Positions 26,037-36,118 are shown, counted from the stretch's first letter. The stretch: DNA of 64,000 nucleotides from Bacteroidota bacterium (GCA_027488835.1 JAIYAW010000001.1:124001-188000), one strand, 5' to 3'. Notes: generated by a model from the sequence alone, not told the origin. A program made the numbers and translations.

Positions 26037-26896
26037 TGAATCAAAAAAACAATATTGAAGAACATTGGGATTTGGTTATAGAAGGGAAATCTTCCCTTTT
26101 TGACCTGAAATTTGCCGATGTTTGGCGTTACAGAGATTTACTCTTAATGTTTGTAAAACGCGACTTTGTCAGCTTTTATAAGCAAACAATTTTAGGACCA
26201 TTGTGGTTCTTCATTCAACCCATTTTTACCACCATCGTTTTTACTTTTGTGTTTGGAAATTTGGCAGGTATTAGTACCGATGGGTTGCCGCAATATTTGT
26301 TCTATTTGGCGGGTATCACTGCATGGAATTATTTTTCAGATTGTTTAACAAAAACAAGTACAGTTTTTAAGGATAATGCGAATATTTTTGGCAAAGTTTA
26401 CTTCCCAAGATTAATTATGCCTTTGAGCATAGTGGTTAGTAATTTGGTGCGTTTTGGTGTGCAGTTTTTTTTATTTCTTGGAATGATGGCTTATTTTGGC
26501 TTGCAAGGTGCTAATTTTCATATAACTTGGGCAATAGCACTTTTTCCGGTTTTGGTTTTGTTGATGGCCTTATTAGGATTGGGACTTGGTTTAATTATCA
26601 CTGCATTGACAACAAAGTACCGCGATTTAAGTTTTTTGGTTACGTTTGGTGTTCAATTGCTCATGTACGGCACAACGGTTATTTATCCCTTAAGTGCTGC
26701 ACCCGAAAAATACAGGAAGCTTATTGAATTAAATCCAATGACAGGAATTATTGAAGCTTTTCGTTATGCATTCTTAGGGAAGGGATATTTTACAGCATGG
26801 AGTTTGGGCTATTCAGCAATTTTTACGTTGGTCATTACCATGCTGGGTATCATAATTTTTAACAAAACAGAACGCAGTTTCGTAGATACAATTTAA
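26036..26896 (+). CDS. Polysaccharide ABC exporter permease (Wzm-like)
   Basis: 286 aa ABC-2 type permease with six membrane segments, starting within the previous stop (TAATG). Seen: SFYKQTILGPLWFFIQPIFT in the amphipathic N-terminal region, and LTTKYRDLSFLVTFGVQLLM. Moves lipid-linked polysaccharide across the inner membrane with the ATPase encoded next (also a TAATG junction). Confidence 0.92.
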   Translation: MNQKNNIEEHWDLVIEGKSSLFDLKFADVWRYRDLLLMFVKRDFVSFYKQTILGPLWFFIQPIFTTIVFTFVFGNLAGISTDGLPQYLFYLAGITAWNYFSDCLTKTSTVFKDNANIFGKVYFPRLIMPLSIVVSNLVRFGVQFFLFLGMMAYFGLQGANFHITWAIALFPVLVLLMALLGLGLGLIITALTTKYRDLSFLVTFGVQLLMYGTTVIYPLSAAPEKYRKLIELNPMTGIIEAFRYAFLGKGYFTAWSLGYSAIFTLVITMLGIIIFNKTERSFVDTI

Positions 26897-28101
26897 TGGA
26901 AAAGAACATTGCAATTAAAGTTGAAAATTTGTCGAAAGCTTATCAGCTCGGTCAAATTGGAACTGGAACAATAAGTCGGGATTTAGAGAGGTTCTGGACA
27001 ACCAAAATTAGGGGTAAGGAAGATCCATTTTTGAAAATTGGTCAAACAAATGATCGCACAGTGAAGGGGGAATCAGACATTGTATGGAGTTTGAAGGACA
27101 TTAACTTTGAAATCGAACAAGGTGATGCTGTTGGCATCATTGGTCGAAATGGCGCTGGAAAAAGTACCTTATTGAAGCTTTTGAGCAGGGTAACCGGACC
27201 AACTACTGGAAAGATTAAGGTGAAAGGAAGAATTGCTTCTTTATTAGAGGTAGGTACTGGTTTTCATCCGGAACTAACTGGCCGAGAAAACATATTCTTG
27301 AATGGTGCTATTTTGGGTATGCGCAAGAAGGAAATTGAGCGTAAATTCGATGAAATAGTAGATTTTAGCGGAGTAGAACGTTATATTGACACGCCAGTAA
27401 AAAGATACAGTTCAGGAATGTATGTGCGTTTGGCATTTGCGGTTGCTGCTCATTTAGAATCGGAAATTTTGATTGTAGACGAAGTGCTTGCCGTTGGTGA
27501 TGCTGAATTTCAAGCGAAATGCCTTGGCAAAATGGGTGAGGTGAGTAAAGGAGAGGGAAGAACGGTTTTATTTGTGAGTCATAATATGTCGAGTATTATA
27601 AAATTGTGCGAAAGGAGTATTTTATTGGATCAAGGTTTCATTAGCGATTTTGATCTTACAAATAAGGTTATTGACAAATATCAATTTGATACACATAGTT
27701 TGTTTAGTTCCAAATATATTGATAAACTTACAATTGAATTTAATGAAAATTTTGAAATTTCAAATTCATCTTTTTTTGTTGTGATATCGCTGAAAAAGCA
27801 ATTAGAATTCAATGAAAAGATTATTTTCAATTTAAAAAATGAAGAGAATGTAACAATATTTCGGCATGAAATTTTAGGACCTATAAATCATAATGATAAA
27901 CTGATAAAAATAAAGGTTGTTAATCCAAGGTTAATGCCAGGGTGTTTTTTTATTGAAACTTTTGTTACCGACATTATGAACCTACAATATTTAGAAAATA
28001 GAATTCAGTGGAATCAATTTAATGTAAATTATAGTGTAAGTGACTATTTATATAATAAAAAATTAATGATTGTTCCTCAAATTGACATTGAATACTTATG
28101 A
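26896..28101 (+). CDS. Polysaccharide ABC exporter ATPase (Wzt-like) with C-terminal extension
   Basis: 401 aa. Nucleotide-binding domain to about residue 250: Walker A GIIGRNGAGKST (80-91), signature YSSGMYVRLAF (about 170), Walker B ILIVDEVLAVGD (about 190), switch His in FVSHNM. The last 150 residues are a separate Asn/Ile-rich domain in the place where E. coli O8/O9a Wzt has a carbohydrate-binding domain that reads the capped chain end. The next gene, a methyltransferase, overlaps by 4 nt. Confidence 0.92.
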   Translation: MEKNIAIKVENLSKAYQLGQIGTGTISRDLERFWTTKIRGKEDPFLKIGQTNDRTVKGESDIVWSLKDINFEIEQGDAVGIIGRNGAGKSTLLKLLSRVTGPTTGKIKVKGRIASLLEVGTGFHPELTGRENIFLNGAILGMRKKEIERKFDEIVDFSGVERYIDTPVKRYSSGMYVRLAFAVAAHLESEILIVDEVLAVGDAEFQAKCLGKMGEVSKGEGRTVLFVSHNMSSIIKLCERSILLDQGFISDFDLTNKVIDKYQFDTHSLFSSKYIDKLTIEFNENFEISNSSFFVVISLKKQLEFNEKIIFNLKNEENVTIFRHEILGPINHNDKLIKIKVVNPRLMPGCFFIETFVTDIMNLQYLENRIQWNQFNVNYSVSDYLYNKKLMIVPQIDIEYL

Positions 28102-28847
28102 AAAGACTAACAAATAAAAACTATTGGGAAAACTATTACAGCAAAAGCAGTGTAAGTATAGAAAATTTAGTAATTGGCAAAACATACGATCATTATTGGG
28201 ATTTAATATTTAAATCTGATTTAAAAACTGTGATTGAAATTGGAGCTTTTCCAGGTAGATATTTGACATATGTTGCCGATAAATACAAATTAGAACCAAC
28301 AGCGTTTGATTTTCAGACTGATCTGAGTATAATAAATGAATATTTCAAATTGTGCAATATTAAAAAATATGAAATAATATCTGCGGATTTTTTTGATTAT
28401 TCATTCGATAAAAGATTTGATTTGGTTATGAGTATTGGCTTTGTCGAGCATTTTGAAAATTTTAATCAAGTTCTAAAAATGCACTGTGAATTAGTAAATG
28501 ACGATGGCTATATTTTTATTCAAGTCCCCAACAAAAGATATTTGCGTTATTTTTACGGTTTTATTGCAGATTATGAGAATTTAAAGGCGCATAATTTGAA
28601 AGTAATGAATAAGCGTGTATTTAGTAGTGTATTAAATGAGATGGGATTTGAGTTATTGGCTATCGATTACACTGGACCATTTCAATTTACTTTACATAAT
28701 TATAATGGAAGGAAAAATTTTAGATTCTTAATTTATAAATTATTCCGTTTAATATTTAAAACTTTTGGTTTAAATAAGATCGTCGAGAAATTTCCTTCTA
28801 AATTTTGGTCTGCATCTATTGTTGTTGTCGGAAGGAAAAAATCATAA
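28098..28847 (+). CDS. SAM-dependent methyltransferase
   Basis: 249 aa class I methyltransferase: motif I VIEIGAFPGRYLTYVA, acidic residue in PTAFDF, FDLVMSIGFVEHFENF and IFIQVPNKRYLRYF. Start overlaps the Wzt stop (ATGA). Position suggests methylation of the polysaccharide, possibly the non-reducing end that Wzt would read; this is inference. Confidence 0.82.
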   Translation: MKRLTNKNYWENYYSKSSVSIENLVIGKTYDHYWDLIFKSDLKTVIEIGAFPGRYLTYVADKYKLEPTAFDFQTDLSIINEYFKLCNIKKYEIISADFFDYSFDKRFDLVMSIGFVEHFENFNQVLKMHCELVNDDGYIFIQVPNKRYLRYFYGFIADYENLKAHNLKVMNKRVFSSVLNEMGFELLAIDYTGPFQFTLHNYNGRKNFRFLIYKLFRLIFKTFGLNKIVEKFPSKFWSASIVVVGRKKS

Positions 28848-28951
28848 TAATCGGATAAAACATTTTGGGAATTAATGGAATAATTTTTTAAAGAAAATTG
28901 AAAAATTGGTTTATAGATTTTTTTATTGGATTTGATTCCATAGTTTAATAA

Positions 28952-30115
28952 ATGATTGATAAAAAAATTTGCGTTTATTCTGGTGTATCACCTTCGACAA
29001 CTTTTATTGAAAGACTCATTGTTGGACTTTCAGAATCCAATAATCAGATTTTATTGGTTGGAAGAAAAAATAAGGAAATTGAATATAATTCTAATGTAAT
29101 AAATGCAACATATAAAAATGAGTTCATTCAGTTGCTGTTTATTTTGAAATATTATCTACCCCTACCTATTGAGCATAAGAGATTAGTACGTTCACAAATA
29201 AAATTCCGGTCATCATTAAAAGTAAAGCTAAAAAAATTATCAGAAATAAGTCTTGTGCTATTTCACAAACCAGATATTTTTCATATTCAATGGGCCAAAT
29301 CTATTGAAGAATGGATTTTTTTAAAAGAAGCTGGAATTAAAGTTATAGTAAGTTTGCGCGGTGCGCATATAAATTATTCACCAATTATTGATGAACATCT
29401 AGGGGAAATGTACAAAAATGTTTTTCCATCAGTGGATGGTTTTCATGGAGTTTCTCAAGCAATTATTGAAGAAGCTCGAAAGTATAATTTGAATACTTCC
29501 AATTGCAAAGTTGTATACAGTGGTTTAAAATTAGATAAATTTGAATACAAGAAAAAAATATTTAACCAAGGTAAAATAGATATTTTATCAATTGGTAGGG
29601 CACATTGGAAAAAGGCATATCCATTTGCAATTGATGTATTAAGTGAGTTTTTAAAATTCAATCCGAATATTCGTTATAAGATAATTGGTGGACATTCGGA
29701 AGAAACATTGTTTCAAACACAACAACTTAACGTCGAAAAAAACATTGAATTATTGGGTAATTTACCTTTTGAAGAAGTAAAATCAAACTTATATAAAGCA
29801 GATGTGCTTTTATTATCAAGCTATGAAGAAGGTATAGCCAATGTTGTATTAGAGGCAATGGCCTTCGGTGTTTTGGTAATTTCGAGTGATTGCGGTGGAA
29901 TGTCTGAAGTAATTGAGGATGGAGTAAACGGTTTTTTGTTTGAAAATCGATCAAAAGAAAGTTTGTTGTCAAAATTAATGTTGGTTTCTCAACTTAAAAA
30001 TGAAGAATATCAAAGAATCACGAAAAACGCAAGGCAAACAATTGAAGAAAGATTTACAGAAGGTAATATGGTAGATGGAATGTTGAATTTATATCATCAT
30101 ATACTAAGTTATTAA
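28952..30115 (+). CDS. Glycosyltransferase, GT4 type (1)
   Basis: 387 aa GT-B fold. N-terminal acceptor domain with HIQWAKSIEEWIFLKEAG and VSLRGAHINYSP, then the GT4 donor domain: LSIGRAHWKKAYPFAIDVLS, ELLGNLPFEEVKSNLYKADV, and the retaining ExxxxxxxE block YEEGIANVVLEAMAFG. Donor sugar unknown. Preceded by a 104-bp AT-rich gap, so it may start a new transcript. Confidence 0.85.
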   Translation: MIDKKICVYSGVSPSTTFIERLIVGLSESNNQILLVGRKNKEIEYNSNVINATYKNEFIQLLFILKYYLPLPIEHKRLVRSQIKFRSSLKVKLKKLSEISLVLFHKPDIFHIQWAKSIEEWIFLKEAGIKVIVSLRGAHINYSPIIDEHLGEMYKNVFPSVDGFHGVSQAIIEEARKYNLNTSNCKVVYSGLKLDKFEYKKKIFNQGKIDILSIGRAHWKKAYPFAIDVLSEFLKFNPNIRYKIIGGHSEETLFQTQQLNVEKNIELLGNLPFEEVKSNLYKADVLLLSSYEEGIANVVLEAMAFGVLVISSDCGGMSEVIEDGVNGFLFENRSKESLLSKLMLVSQLKNEEYQRITKNARQTIEERFTEGNMVDGMLNLYHHILSY

Positions 30116-30125
30116 TTTTTATAAT

Positions 30126-31496
30126 ATGAAAAAAATCGAAATACTTCCAATAAATACTGTATTTAATAATGAGAATAAAAATTTTTTGGACTATAAAGCC
30201 ATTTGTATATTTGCAGCAATAGGCTTTTTTCTAGATGACGATACTTATTATATAGATCATAAAACGCTGAAACCAGCCACCAATTATCAAATAATTAACA
30301 ATGAAATCGTTGATTCTAAACAATACTTTCATTGGAATTATAATCCCAGAGATATTAGCCTAAAACAGGCAACGGATGAATTTACTGAATTATTTGAATC
30401 TATTGTCAAGGAACAAATTGCGGGTAGGAAAGTTATTTTGCCTTTATCTGGCGGACTGGATAGTCGTACCCAAGCAGCTGCGCTTAAAAATATTGGTGCC
30501 GATGTAAATGCATATAGCTATAGCTTTTTAAATGGACATGATGAAACCAGATACAGTCAAAAAATAGCAGAAGTGTGTAATTTTCCATTTAAAAAATTTA
30601 CCATACAATCCGGGTATTTGTGGAATTGCATAGATCGTTTGGCAGAAATCAATCAGTGTTATTCTGAATTTACGCATCCCCGTCAAATGGCTTTTATTGA
30701 TGAATATATGCAAATGGGTGATGTTTTTTGTTTAGGTCACATGGGTGATCTTTTATTTGGTGATTTGGGTGTTCCTGATGATTTAACATTTGAAAAGCAA
30801 GTTGAGGTAGTTCTTAAAAAAATAATTAAAAAAGGCGGACAAGAATTGGCTGAATCACTTTGGTTTGAGTGGAGTTTAGAAGGAAATTTTATGGATTATT
30901 TGCGCGGCAGGGTAGTGAAGTTATTGGGGGAAATAGATATTCCTCACTCAGCAAATGCCAGAATACGCGCATTCAAGAGTATGTATTGGGTACCTCGTTG
31001 GACAAGTGTGAATTTATCTGTTTTTGAAAATGTAAAACCTATTGTATTGCCTTACTATGACAACCGTATGTGTGAATTTATTTGTACCATTCCAGAAAAG
31101 CATTTGGCCGGAAGGCAAATACAAATAGAATATTTAAAATTACGTGCACCGAAGTTGGCAGCAATCATGTGGCAAGATCAGAGGCCGTTTAATTTAAACA
31201 ATTATTATTTCAATAAATTTCCATATAATTTGCCGTTTAGGGTAATTGATAAAGCAAGGAGAAGTTTTAGTAAAAACCCTACAATTCAAAGAAATTGGGA
31301 ATTACAATTTATTGGAAAAGACAATAAATTACAATTGGAAGATAGAATTCTTCATAATTCAGAATTTTCAAAATTCATTTCTCCAAACTTGGTAGGTGGG
31401 TTTTATCAGAAATTTTTGAATGAAGATTCCGTGAAATATGCTCATTCGGTGTCTACACTATTGACTTTGAGCTTATTTTCAAATTTAAAAAAATGA
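30126..31496 (+). CDS. Asparagine-synthetase-like ATP-pyrophosphatase lacking the glutaminase
   Basis: 456 aa. PP-loop ATP-binding motif KVILPLSGGLDSRTQ at about residues 103-117, followed by the AsnB synthetase domain. The protein does not start MCG and has no Cys2 glutaminase; the first 75 residues (FAAIGFFLDDDTYYIDHKTL, then KPATNYQI) look like a remnant of its second half. Expected chemistry: adenylation of a carboxylate and attack by an amine or ammonia. In this locus a sugar-linked carboxylate is a likely substrate. A conventional AsnB-like enzyme is at 45.6-47.5 kb. Confidence 0.8.
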   Translation: MKKIEILPINTVFNNENKNFLDYKAICIFAAIGFFLDDDTYYIDHKTLKPATNYQIINNEIVDSKQYFHWNYNPRDISLKQATDEFTELFESIVKEQIAGRKVILPLSGGLDSRTQAAALKNIGADVNAYSYSFLNGHDETRYSQKIAEVCNFPFKKFTIQSGYLWNCIDRLAEINQCYSEFTHPRQMAFIDEYMQMGDVFCLGHMGDLLFGDLGVPDDLTFEKQVEVVLKKIIKKGGQELAESLWFEWSLEGNFMDYLRGRVVKLLGEIDIPHSANARIRAFKSMYWVPRWTSVNLSVFENVKPIVLPYYDNRMCEFICTIPEKHLAGRQIQIEYLKLRAPKLAAIMWQDQRPFNLNNYYFNKFPYNLPFRVIDKARRSFSKNPTIQRNWELQFIGKDNKLQLEDRILHNSEFSKFISPNLVGGFYQKFLNEDSVKYAHSVSTLLTLSLFSNLKK

Positions 31497-32647
31497 AAAT
31501 AGGAATTGTACTATCAAATCCGCCTGGTTATTCGGAAACATTTTTTGTAAATAAAATAAAGTTTTTAAAAGAGGCAGGATTTGAAGTTTATTTATTTGTT
31601 GATAAAGTTTCTTCAGAGAGCAATGAGAATTGTATTGTAGGTTATTCTCAGGGAAATGGATTTATTGAAGACGCTAGAAGAAAATTAATTACTTTTTTTA
31701 GATTATGCTTATCACCTGTTAAAGTATTTAATTTATTTAGTCAAAACCGTAAAGATGGATTGGGGCTAAGGCAAAATTTGATATCTATTTTTTCATCGAT
31801 ACATATTTTATCGTATAAATTAGATTGGTTACACTTTGGATTTGCAACAATGGCTATTAATCGCGAAAATGTTGCAAAGACCATTGGAGCCAAAATGGCT
31901 GTAAGTATTAGGGGTTACGACATTGCAATATACCCATTAAAATGTACGAATTGTTATGATTTGGTATGGGAAAAAATTGATAAATTGCATTTTATATCAG
32001 ATGATTTATTGCAATTAGCCATTGCAAATGGTTTTAGGGAAAGTATTTCACATATGAAAATTACCCCTGCTATAGACATTGAAAAATTTAAATATTCAGA
32101 ACACATTCAAAATAAGCTTTTGAGAATTACAACTGTTGCGAGACTAAATTGGAAAAAGGGCTTAGAATATACAATTGAGGCTTTAAGTTATCTTAAAAAA
32201 GGAGGAATTGATTTTGAATATTCTATCATAGGTGAAGGAAATGATTTTGAACGTTTGAAATTTGCAGCGCATCAATTGGATATTTTTAAAAATGTGAAAT
32301 TTTTAGGGAAAAAACGTCAAGAAGAAATCATTGAAATGTTAAAAACAACGGATATATATATTCAATATAGCATTCAAGAAGGATTTGGGAATAGTGTATT
32401 GGAAGCCCAGGCGATGGGCTGTATTTGCATTGTAAGTGATGCAGAAGGTCTAAGCGAAAATGTATTAGACGGTCTAACTGGATATGTAGTCAAAAAAAGA
32501 AAACCAGAATTACTATCCGAAAAAATAAAAGAAGTTATTCATTTGGAGAGGCAACTAAAATTAGAAATGATCTCTAACAGTGTATCTCGATTGAAGACCG
32601 AATTTAATTTGGAAGTTCAAAAACAAAGATTTATCGATTTTTATTAA
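31493..32647 (+). CDS. Glycosyltransferase, GT4 type (2)
   Basis: 384 aa, overlapping the previous stop (ATGA). GT-B: LHFGFATMAINRENVAKTIG, VSIRGYDIAIYP, then ITTVARLNWKKGLEYTIEAL, EYSIIGEGNDFERLKFAA and the ExxxxxxxE block IQEGFGNSVLEAQAMG. Donor and acceptor unknown. Confidence 0.86.
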   Translation: MKIGIVLSNPPGYSETFFVNKIKFLKEAGFEVYLFVDKVSSESNENCIVGYSQGNGFIEDARRKLITFFRLCLSPVKVFNLFSQNRKDGLGLRQNLISIFSSIHILSYKLDWLHFGFATMAINRENVAKTIGAKMAVSIRGYDIAIYPLKCTNCYDLVWEKIDKLHFISDDLLQLAIANGFRESISHMKITPAIDIEKFKYSEHIQNKLLRITTVARLNWKKGLEYTIEALSYLKKGGIDFEYSIIGEGNDFERLKFAAHQLDIFKNVKFLGKKRQEEIIEMLKTTDIYIQYSIQEGFGNSVLEAQAMGCICIVSDAEGLSENVLDGLTGYVVKKRKPELLSEKIKEVIHLERQLKLEMISNSVSRLKTEFNLEVQKQRFIDFY

Positions 32648-32648
32648 A

Positions 32649-33698
32649 ATGAAAATTTACATTCCTGATATTGACTATTCAAAATACAATAAAAGTGATT
32701 TATTTCCTGCGATTCGACCTTTTTTAAAAGAGAATAAAATAGGTAATTTTCCCGAACAATTAGAAAGATGGGGCATTCAAAATCAAATAATAAGTGTAGT
32801 TAATAAATGTGAATGTGATTTTATATTATATCCTTTGATTTTATTGAGTTCCGGTGCGGAAAGGAGAAAGTTTAAAGATTTCAGTGAATTTGCTAATAAA
32901 AATAATCACCATAAAATTATTATTTATATAAGTGGTGATTTTGGATTTGTTTATCCTAAAATTAGTAATGTCATATATTATAGGATGGGAGGTTTTAATT
33001 CACAACTAGATAGAAATAATCGAATATTTCCATTCTTATTATCTAATCATTTAAAAGGTATATTGAATTTGGATTCAATTATTGTTAGCGATAAAAAATT
33101 GAAACCTGTGATTGGTTTTTGTGGTCATGCGAGTGCTAATTTGCTTAAATTTATGTATGAAAATATTAAATATATGAATTTAAATATTAGACGTGTTTTG
33201 TATTTTAATTTCAATTTTGAAACATATTTTCCGTCAGCTTACAACAGAAAAAAAATCTTGGAAAATATAGAGAAAACGGATTTGACGGCACAAAATTTTA
33301 TCTTGAGAGAAAAATACAGAGGTGGGTTTGTTGATGAAATTACAAAAGCCAAATCAATAAGGGAATATTATCATAATATGATGGAATCCGATTATGTATT
33401 GTGTGTTCGAGGCGCTGGTAATTTTTCGGTTCGATTTTATGAAACTTTACATATGGGTAGAATTCCAGTTTTAATCGATACAGATTGTAAACTCCCGTTT
33501 GAAGATTTAATTAATTGGGATAATCATATTATTCGGATACCTTGGAAAAAAAGATACGAGTTAAATGAGATAGTGAGTTCTTTTCACAACAGTTTAAGTA
33601 ATGAACAATTTGAGAACTTACAAATTTCAAATAGAACTCTTTGGCAAAATTTGTTAAATTTAAATGGATTTTTTGTAGAATTAAAATCATTATGTTAG
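32649..33698 (+). CDS. Exostosin-like (GT47-type) glycosyltransferase candidate
   Basis: 349 aa, starting 1 nt after the previous stop. The C-terminal part reads YVLCVRGAGNFSVRFYETLH, then MGRIPVLIDTDCKLPFEDLI and WDNHIIRIPW, the pattern of the exostosin/GT47 donor domain (RGxGxxSxRxxEAxxxGxIPV). The N-terminal half is not recognised. An inverting transferase acting in the same glycan pathway is likely; donor unknown. Confidence 0.7.
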   Translation: MKIYIPDIDYSKYNKSDLFPAIRPFLKENKIGNFPEQLERWGIQNQIISVVNKCECDFILYPLILLSSGAERRKFKDFSEFANKNNHHKIIIYISGDFGFVYPKISNVIYYRMGGFNSQLDRNNRIFPFLLSNHLKGILNLDSIIVSDKKLKPVIGFCGHASANLLKFMYENIKYMNLNIRRVLYFNFNFETYFPSAYNRKKILENIEKTDLTAQNFILREKYRGGFVDEITKAKSIREYYHNMMESDYVLCVRGAGNFSVRFYETLHMGRIPVLIDTDCKLPFEDLINWDNHIIRIPWKKRYELNEIVSSFHNSLSNEQFENLQISNRTLWQNLLNLNGFFVELKSLC

Positions 33699-35017
33699 AT
33701 TTCATTAAGTATATTAGTCCTAACTGGTACTTTAATCGAAAAATAGCAAATATTCCTTATTTTGTTGATTATACAAGCTTAGATGGAGCAATTATCGAAA
33801 ATTGCAATGTGTATGCTGGTTATTCTAATGAAATTGCCCAAAAAATTGATATTGCATACCAGTTGTGGAGACTGGGATATATTTGTGTCGATTCGAATAA
33901 GGAATTGGTTTGGAATGCAAAAGACGTTTCATTAAAAGACAAGTACCTCTTTGTTAATAGATTTTACAAAAAACACCGCTCATTTTTGGTGTTGTTTTTC
34001 AGATTATTGGAATTAAACAATCCAATAAATGAACTTTTCTGTTTTATTAAAGCGCTAGGAATAAGTCAGACCAAATTAAATAATTATTTTCATCATGACA
34101 TAGATGCATCTTCGCATCTATTGTTGAATGAAAACCCATTGGTGAGTGTGATTATTCCAACTTTGAATCGATATCAATATTTAACTGATGTTCTTAAAGA
34201 TTTGGAGAAACAATCGTATAAAAATTTTGAAGTAATTGTTTTTGATCAAAGCGAGCCTTTTAATCAAGAATTTTATGAAAATTGGAATTTTGATTTAAAA
34301 GTAATTCACCAAGAAGAGAAAGCGCTGTGGTTGGCACGTAATTCTGCTATAAAAATGTCGAACGGTAGTTTAATCTTGCTGTATGATGATGATTCTTTAA
34401 TTGATGAAGATTGGATCAAAAATCATTTGAATTGTTTGGATTATTTCCAATGCGAAATTTCAAGTGGTGCGAGTATTTCAGTAGTTGGAGGCGAAGTGCC
34501 GAAACATTATTCATATTTTAGGTGGAGTGATCAAATTGATACTGGAAATGTAATGTTAAAACGAGCAGTATTTGAAAAGATTGGCTTGTTTGATCGTCAA
34601 TTTGAGGGTCAAAGAATGGGAGATGGGGAATTTGGATTGCGGGCATATTTAGCAGGTTTCAAAAACATTAGCAATCCACTTGCAAAAAGAATACATCTAA
34701 AAGTTTCTGAGGGTGGGCTAAGGCAAATGGGTTCATGGGATTCTTGGAGGCCCAAGAAATTTTTTGCACCAAGGCCAATTCCAAGTGTTTTATATTTAAT
34801 TAGAAAATATTTTGGCACTCAGGCCGCTATCAGAGAAATTATTATCTCTGTGTTACCCTCAATCGTACCCTATAAATTTAAAAGGAGTAAAAAATTAATG
34901 ATTTTTGGTGTTTTAGTTGGTTTTGTTTTAAGTCCGTTATTGTTAGTCTCGGTAATGAGAAGTTGGCGATTTTCATCCATAAAGCTTAAGCAAGGTTCGA
35001 AAATAGAATACTTATAA
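33692..35017 (+). CDS. Glycosyltransferase, GT2 type
   Basis: 441 aa from ATG at 33692, which overlaps the previous stop by 7 nt; an in-frame TTG 51 nt earlier lies deep in the previous gene and is less likely. N-terminal 140 residues are not recognised. Then a GT-A domain: LVSVIIPTLNRYQYLTDVLK, LARNSAIKMSNGSLILLYDD, DDSLIDEDW (DxD region), IGLFDRQFEGQRMGDGEFGL. C-terminal hydrophobic helix near residues 405-425 suggests membrane attachment. Confidence 0.85.
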   Translation: MLDFIKYISPNWYFNRKIANIPYFVDYTSLDGAIIENCNVYAGYSNEIAQKIDIAYQLWRLGYICVDSNKELVWNAKDVSLKDKYLFVNRFYKKHRSFLVLFFRLLELNNPINELFCFIKALGISQTKLNNYFHHDIDASSHLLLNENPLVSVIIPTLNRYQYLTDVLKDLEKQSYKNFEVIVFDQSEPFNQEFYENWNFDLKVIHQEEKALWLARNSAIKMSNGSLILLYDDDSLIDEDWIKNHLNCLDYFQCEISSGASISVVGGEVPKHYSYFRWSDQIDTGNVMLKRAVFEKIGLFDRQFEGQRMGDGEFGLRAYLAGFKNISNPLAKRIHLKVSEGGLRQMGSWDSWRPKKFFAPRPIPSVLYLIRKYFGTQAAIREIIISVLPSIVPYKFKRSKKLMIFGVLVGFVLSPLLLVSVMRSWRFSSIKLKQGSKIEYL

Positions 35018-35020
35018 ATA

Positions 35021-36118
35021 TTGAAAGATTCAATTCTAATTGTTACAACTGAATTTCCACCTCTGCCGGGTGGAATTGGGAACCATGCGTACAATTTGGC
35101 TAAAGAGTTTTCCAAAAATCATAAAAAAGTGATTGTTATTACAGAGGAAAGAGCCAATTCCAAAGTTGAGTGGAATAATTTTTATGATTCTGCCGAATTT
35201 GAAATAATAGGGGTTAAGCGTAATAAATTCATATTATATACATATTTGAAGAGAATGATTTTATTTCTATATTTTTCAATAAAATATAATCCCGTAACTT
35301 TTTTTTCAGGCAAATTTTCCATTTGGTTGGCAGCAATAAATCCATCTAAAAACGATTCATTTGCAATTATTCATGGGAGTGAAATCAAGTGTAAAGGTTT
35401 TTGGAAGAGAGTTTTCCATTCAGGACTTAATAAAGTTAAAAAAATTATTTCTGTTTCTAAATACACTCAGAATATATTATTGGGGAATTATAAATTAGAT
35501 GTAACAAAATGCGTTGTAATAAATAACGGGTTTAATTTTGAAAATAATGAATGTAATTCTAGAGCAAAAAAATTTGGTTCTCCTTTGGAGTTTATAACGG
35601 TAGGTGGCATGCATCAAAGAAAAGGCCAACATAATTTTATTCATGCACTTCCAAAAATAATATCTCGCTTTGGAGACGTTAGATATAACATTGCGGGTAT
35701 ACCACAGGAATTAGAACGGTTGAAAAAATTGGCAGAAAAGTTAAATGTATTAGATAATGTTATTTTTTATAATTGTCCGACAAATAGTGAAATTTTATTG
35801 GTATTAAAAAAATCGGATATATTTATCATGTTATCAGAAAATTTGGAAAACGGGGACTTTGAGGGATTTGGAATTGCTATCTTAGAGGCAATGTCAATGG
35901 GTTTGCCAGCAATAGGTTCAAAAAATACGGGTATTGAAGATGCCATTTCCAATCATTTTTCTGGTATTTTGGTAGACCATTCTAATGTGAATGAAATAAG
36001 TGATGCGGTGTTTGACATTCAACTTAATTATGATGAATATTCAGAAAGTGCGCGTTTGTGGAGTCAAAAATTTGCATGGGAGAAAGTCATCAAACAATAT
36101 CATGAATTATTAAAATGA
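35021..36118 (+). CDS. Glycosyltransferase, GT4 type (3)
   Basis: 365 aa, TTG start 3 nt after the previous stop. Glycine-rich acceptor loop VTTEFPPLPGGIGNHAYNLA, FAIIHGSEIKCKGFWKRVFH, VGGMHQRKGQHNFIHALPKI, and ENGDFEGFGIAILEAMSMGL with the two Glu of the GT4 motif. Donor unknown. Confidence 0.86.
   Translation: MKDSILIVTTEFPPLPGGIGNHAYNLAKEFSKNHKKVIVITEERANSKVEWNNFYDSAEFEIIGVKRNKFILYTYLKRMILFLYFSIKYNPVTFFSGKFSIWLAAINPSKNDSFAIIHGSEIKCKGFWKRVFHSGLNKVKKIISVSKYTQNILLGNYKLDVTKCVVINNGFNFENNECNSRAKKFGSPLEFITVGGMHQRKGQHNFIHALPKIISRFGDVRYNIAGIPQELERLKKLAEKLNVLDNVIFYNCPTNSEILLVLKKSDIFIMLSENLENGDFEGFGIAILEAMSMGLPAIGSKNTGIEDAISNHFSGILVDHSNVNEISDAVFDIQLNYDEYSESARLWSQKFAWEKVIKQYHELLK

Noticed and set aside
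34325-34345. TTGGCACG-like sigma-54 promoter inside the GT2 gene.
   Set aside because: GG to GC spacing is wrong by one base and the site is inside a coding region.
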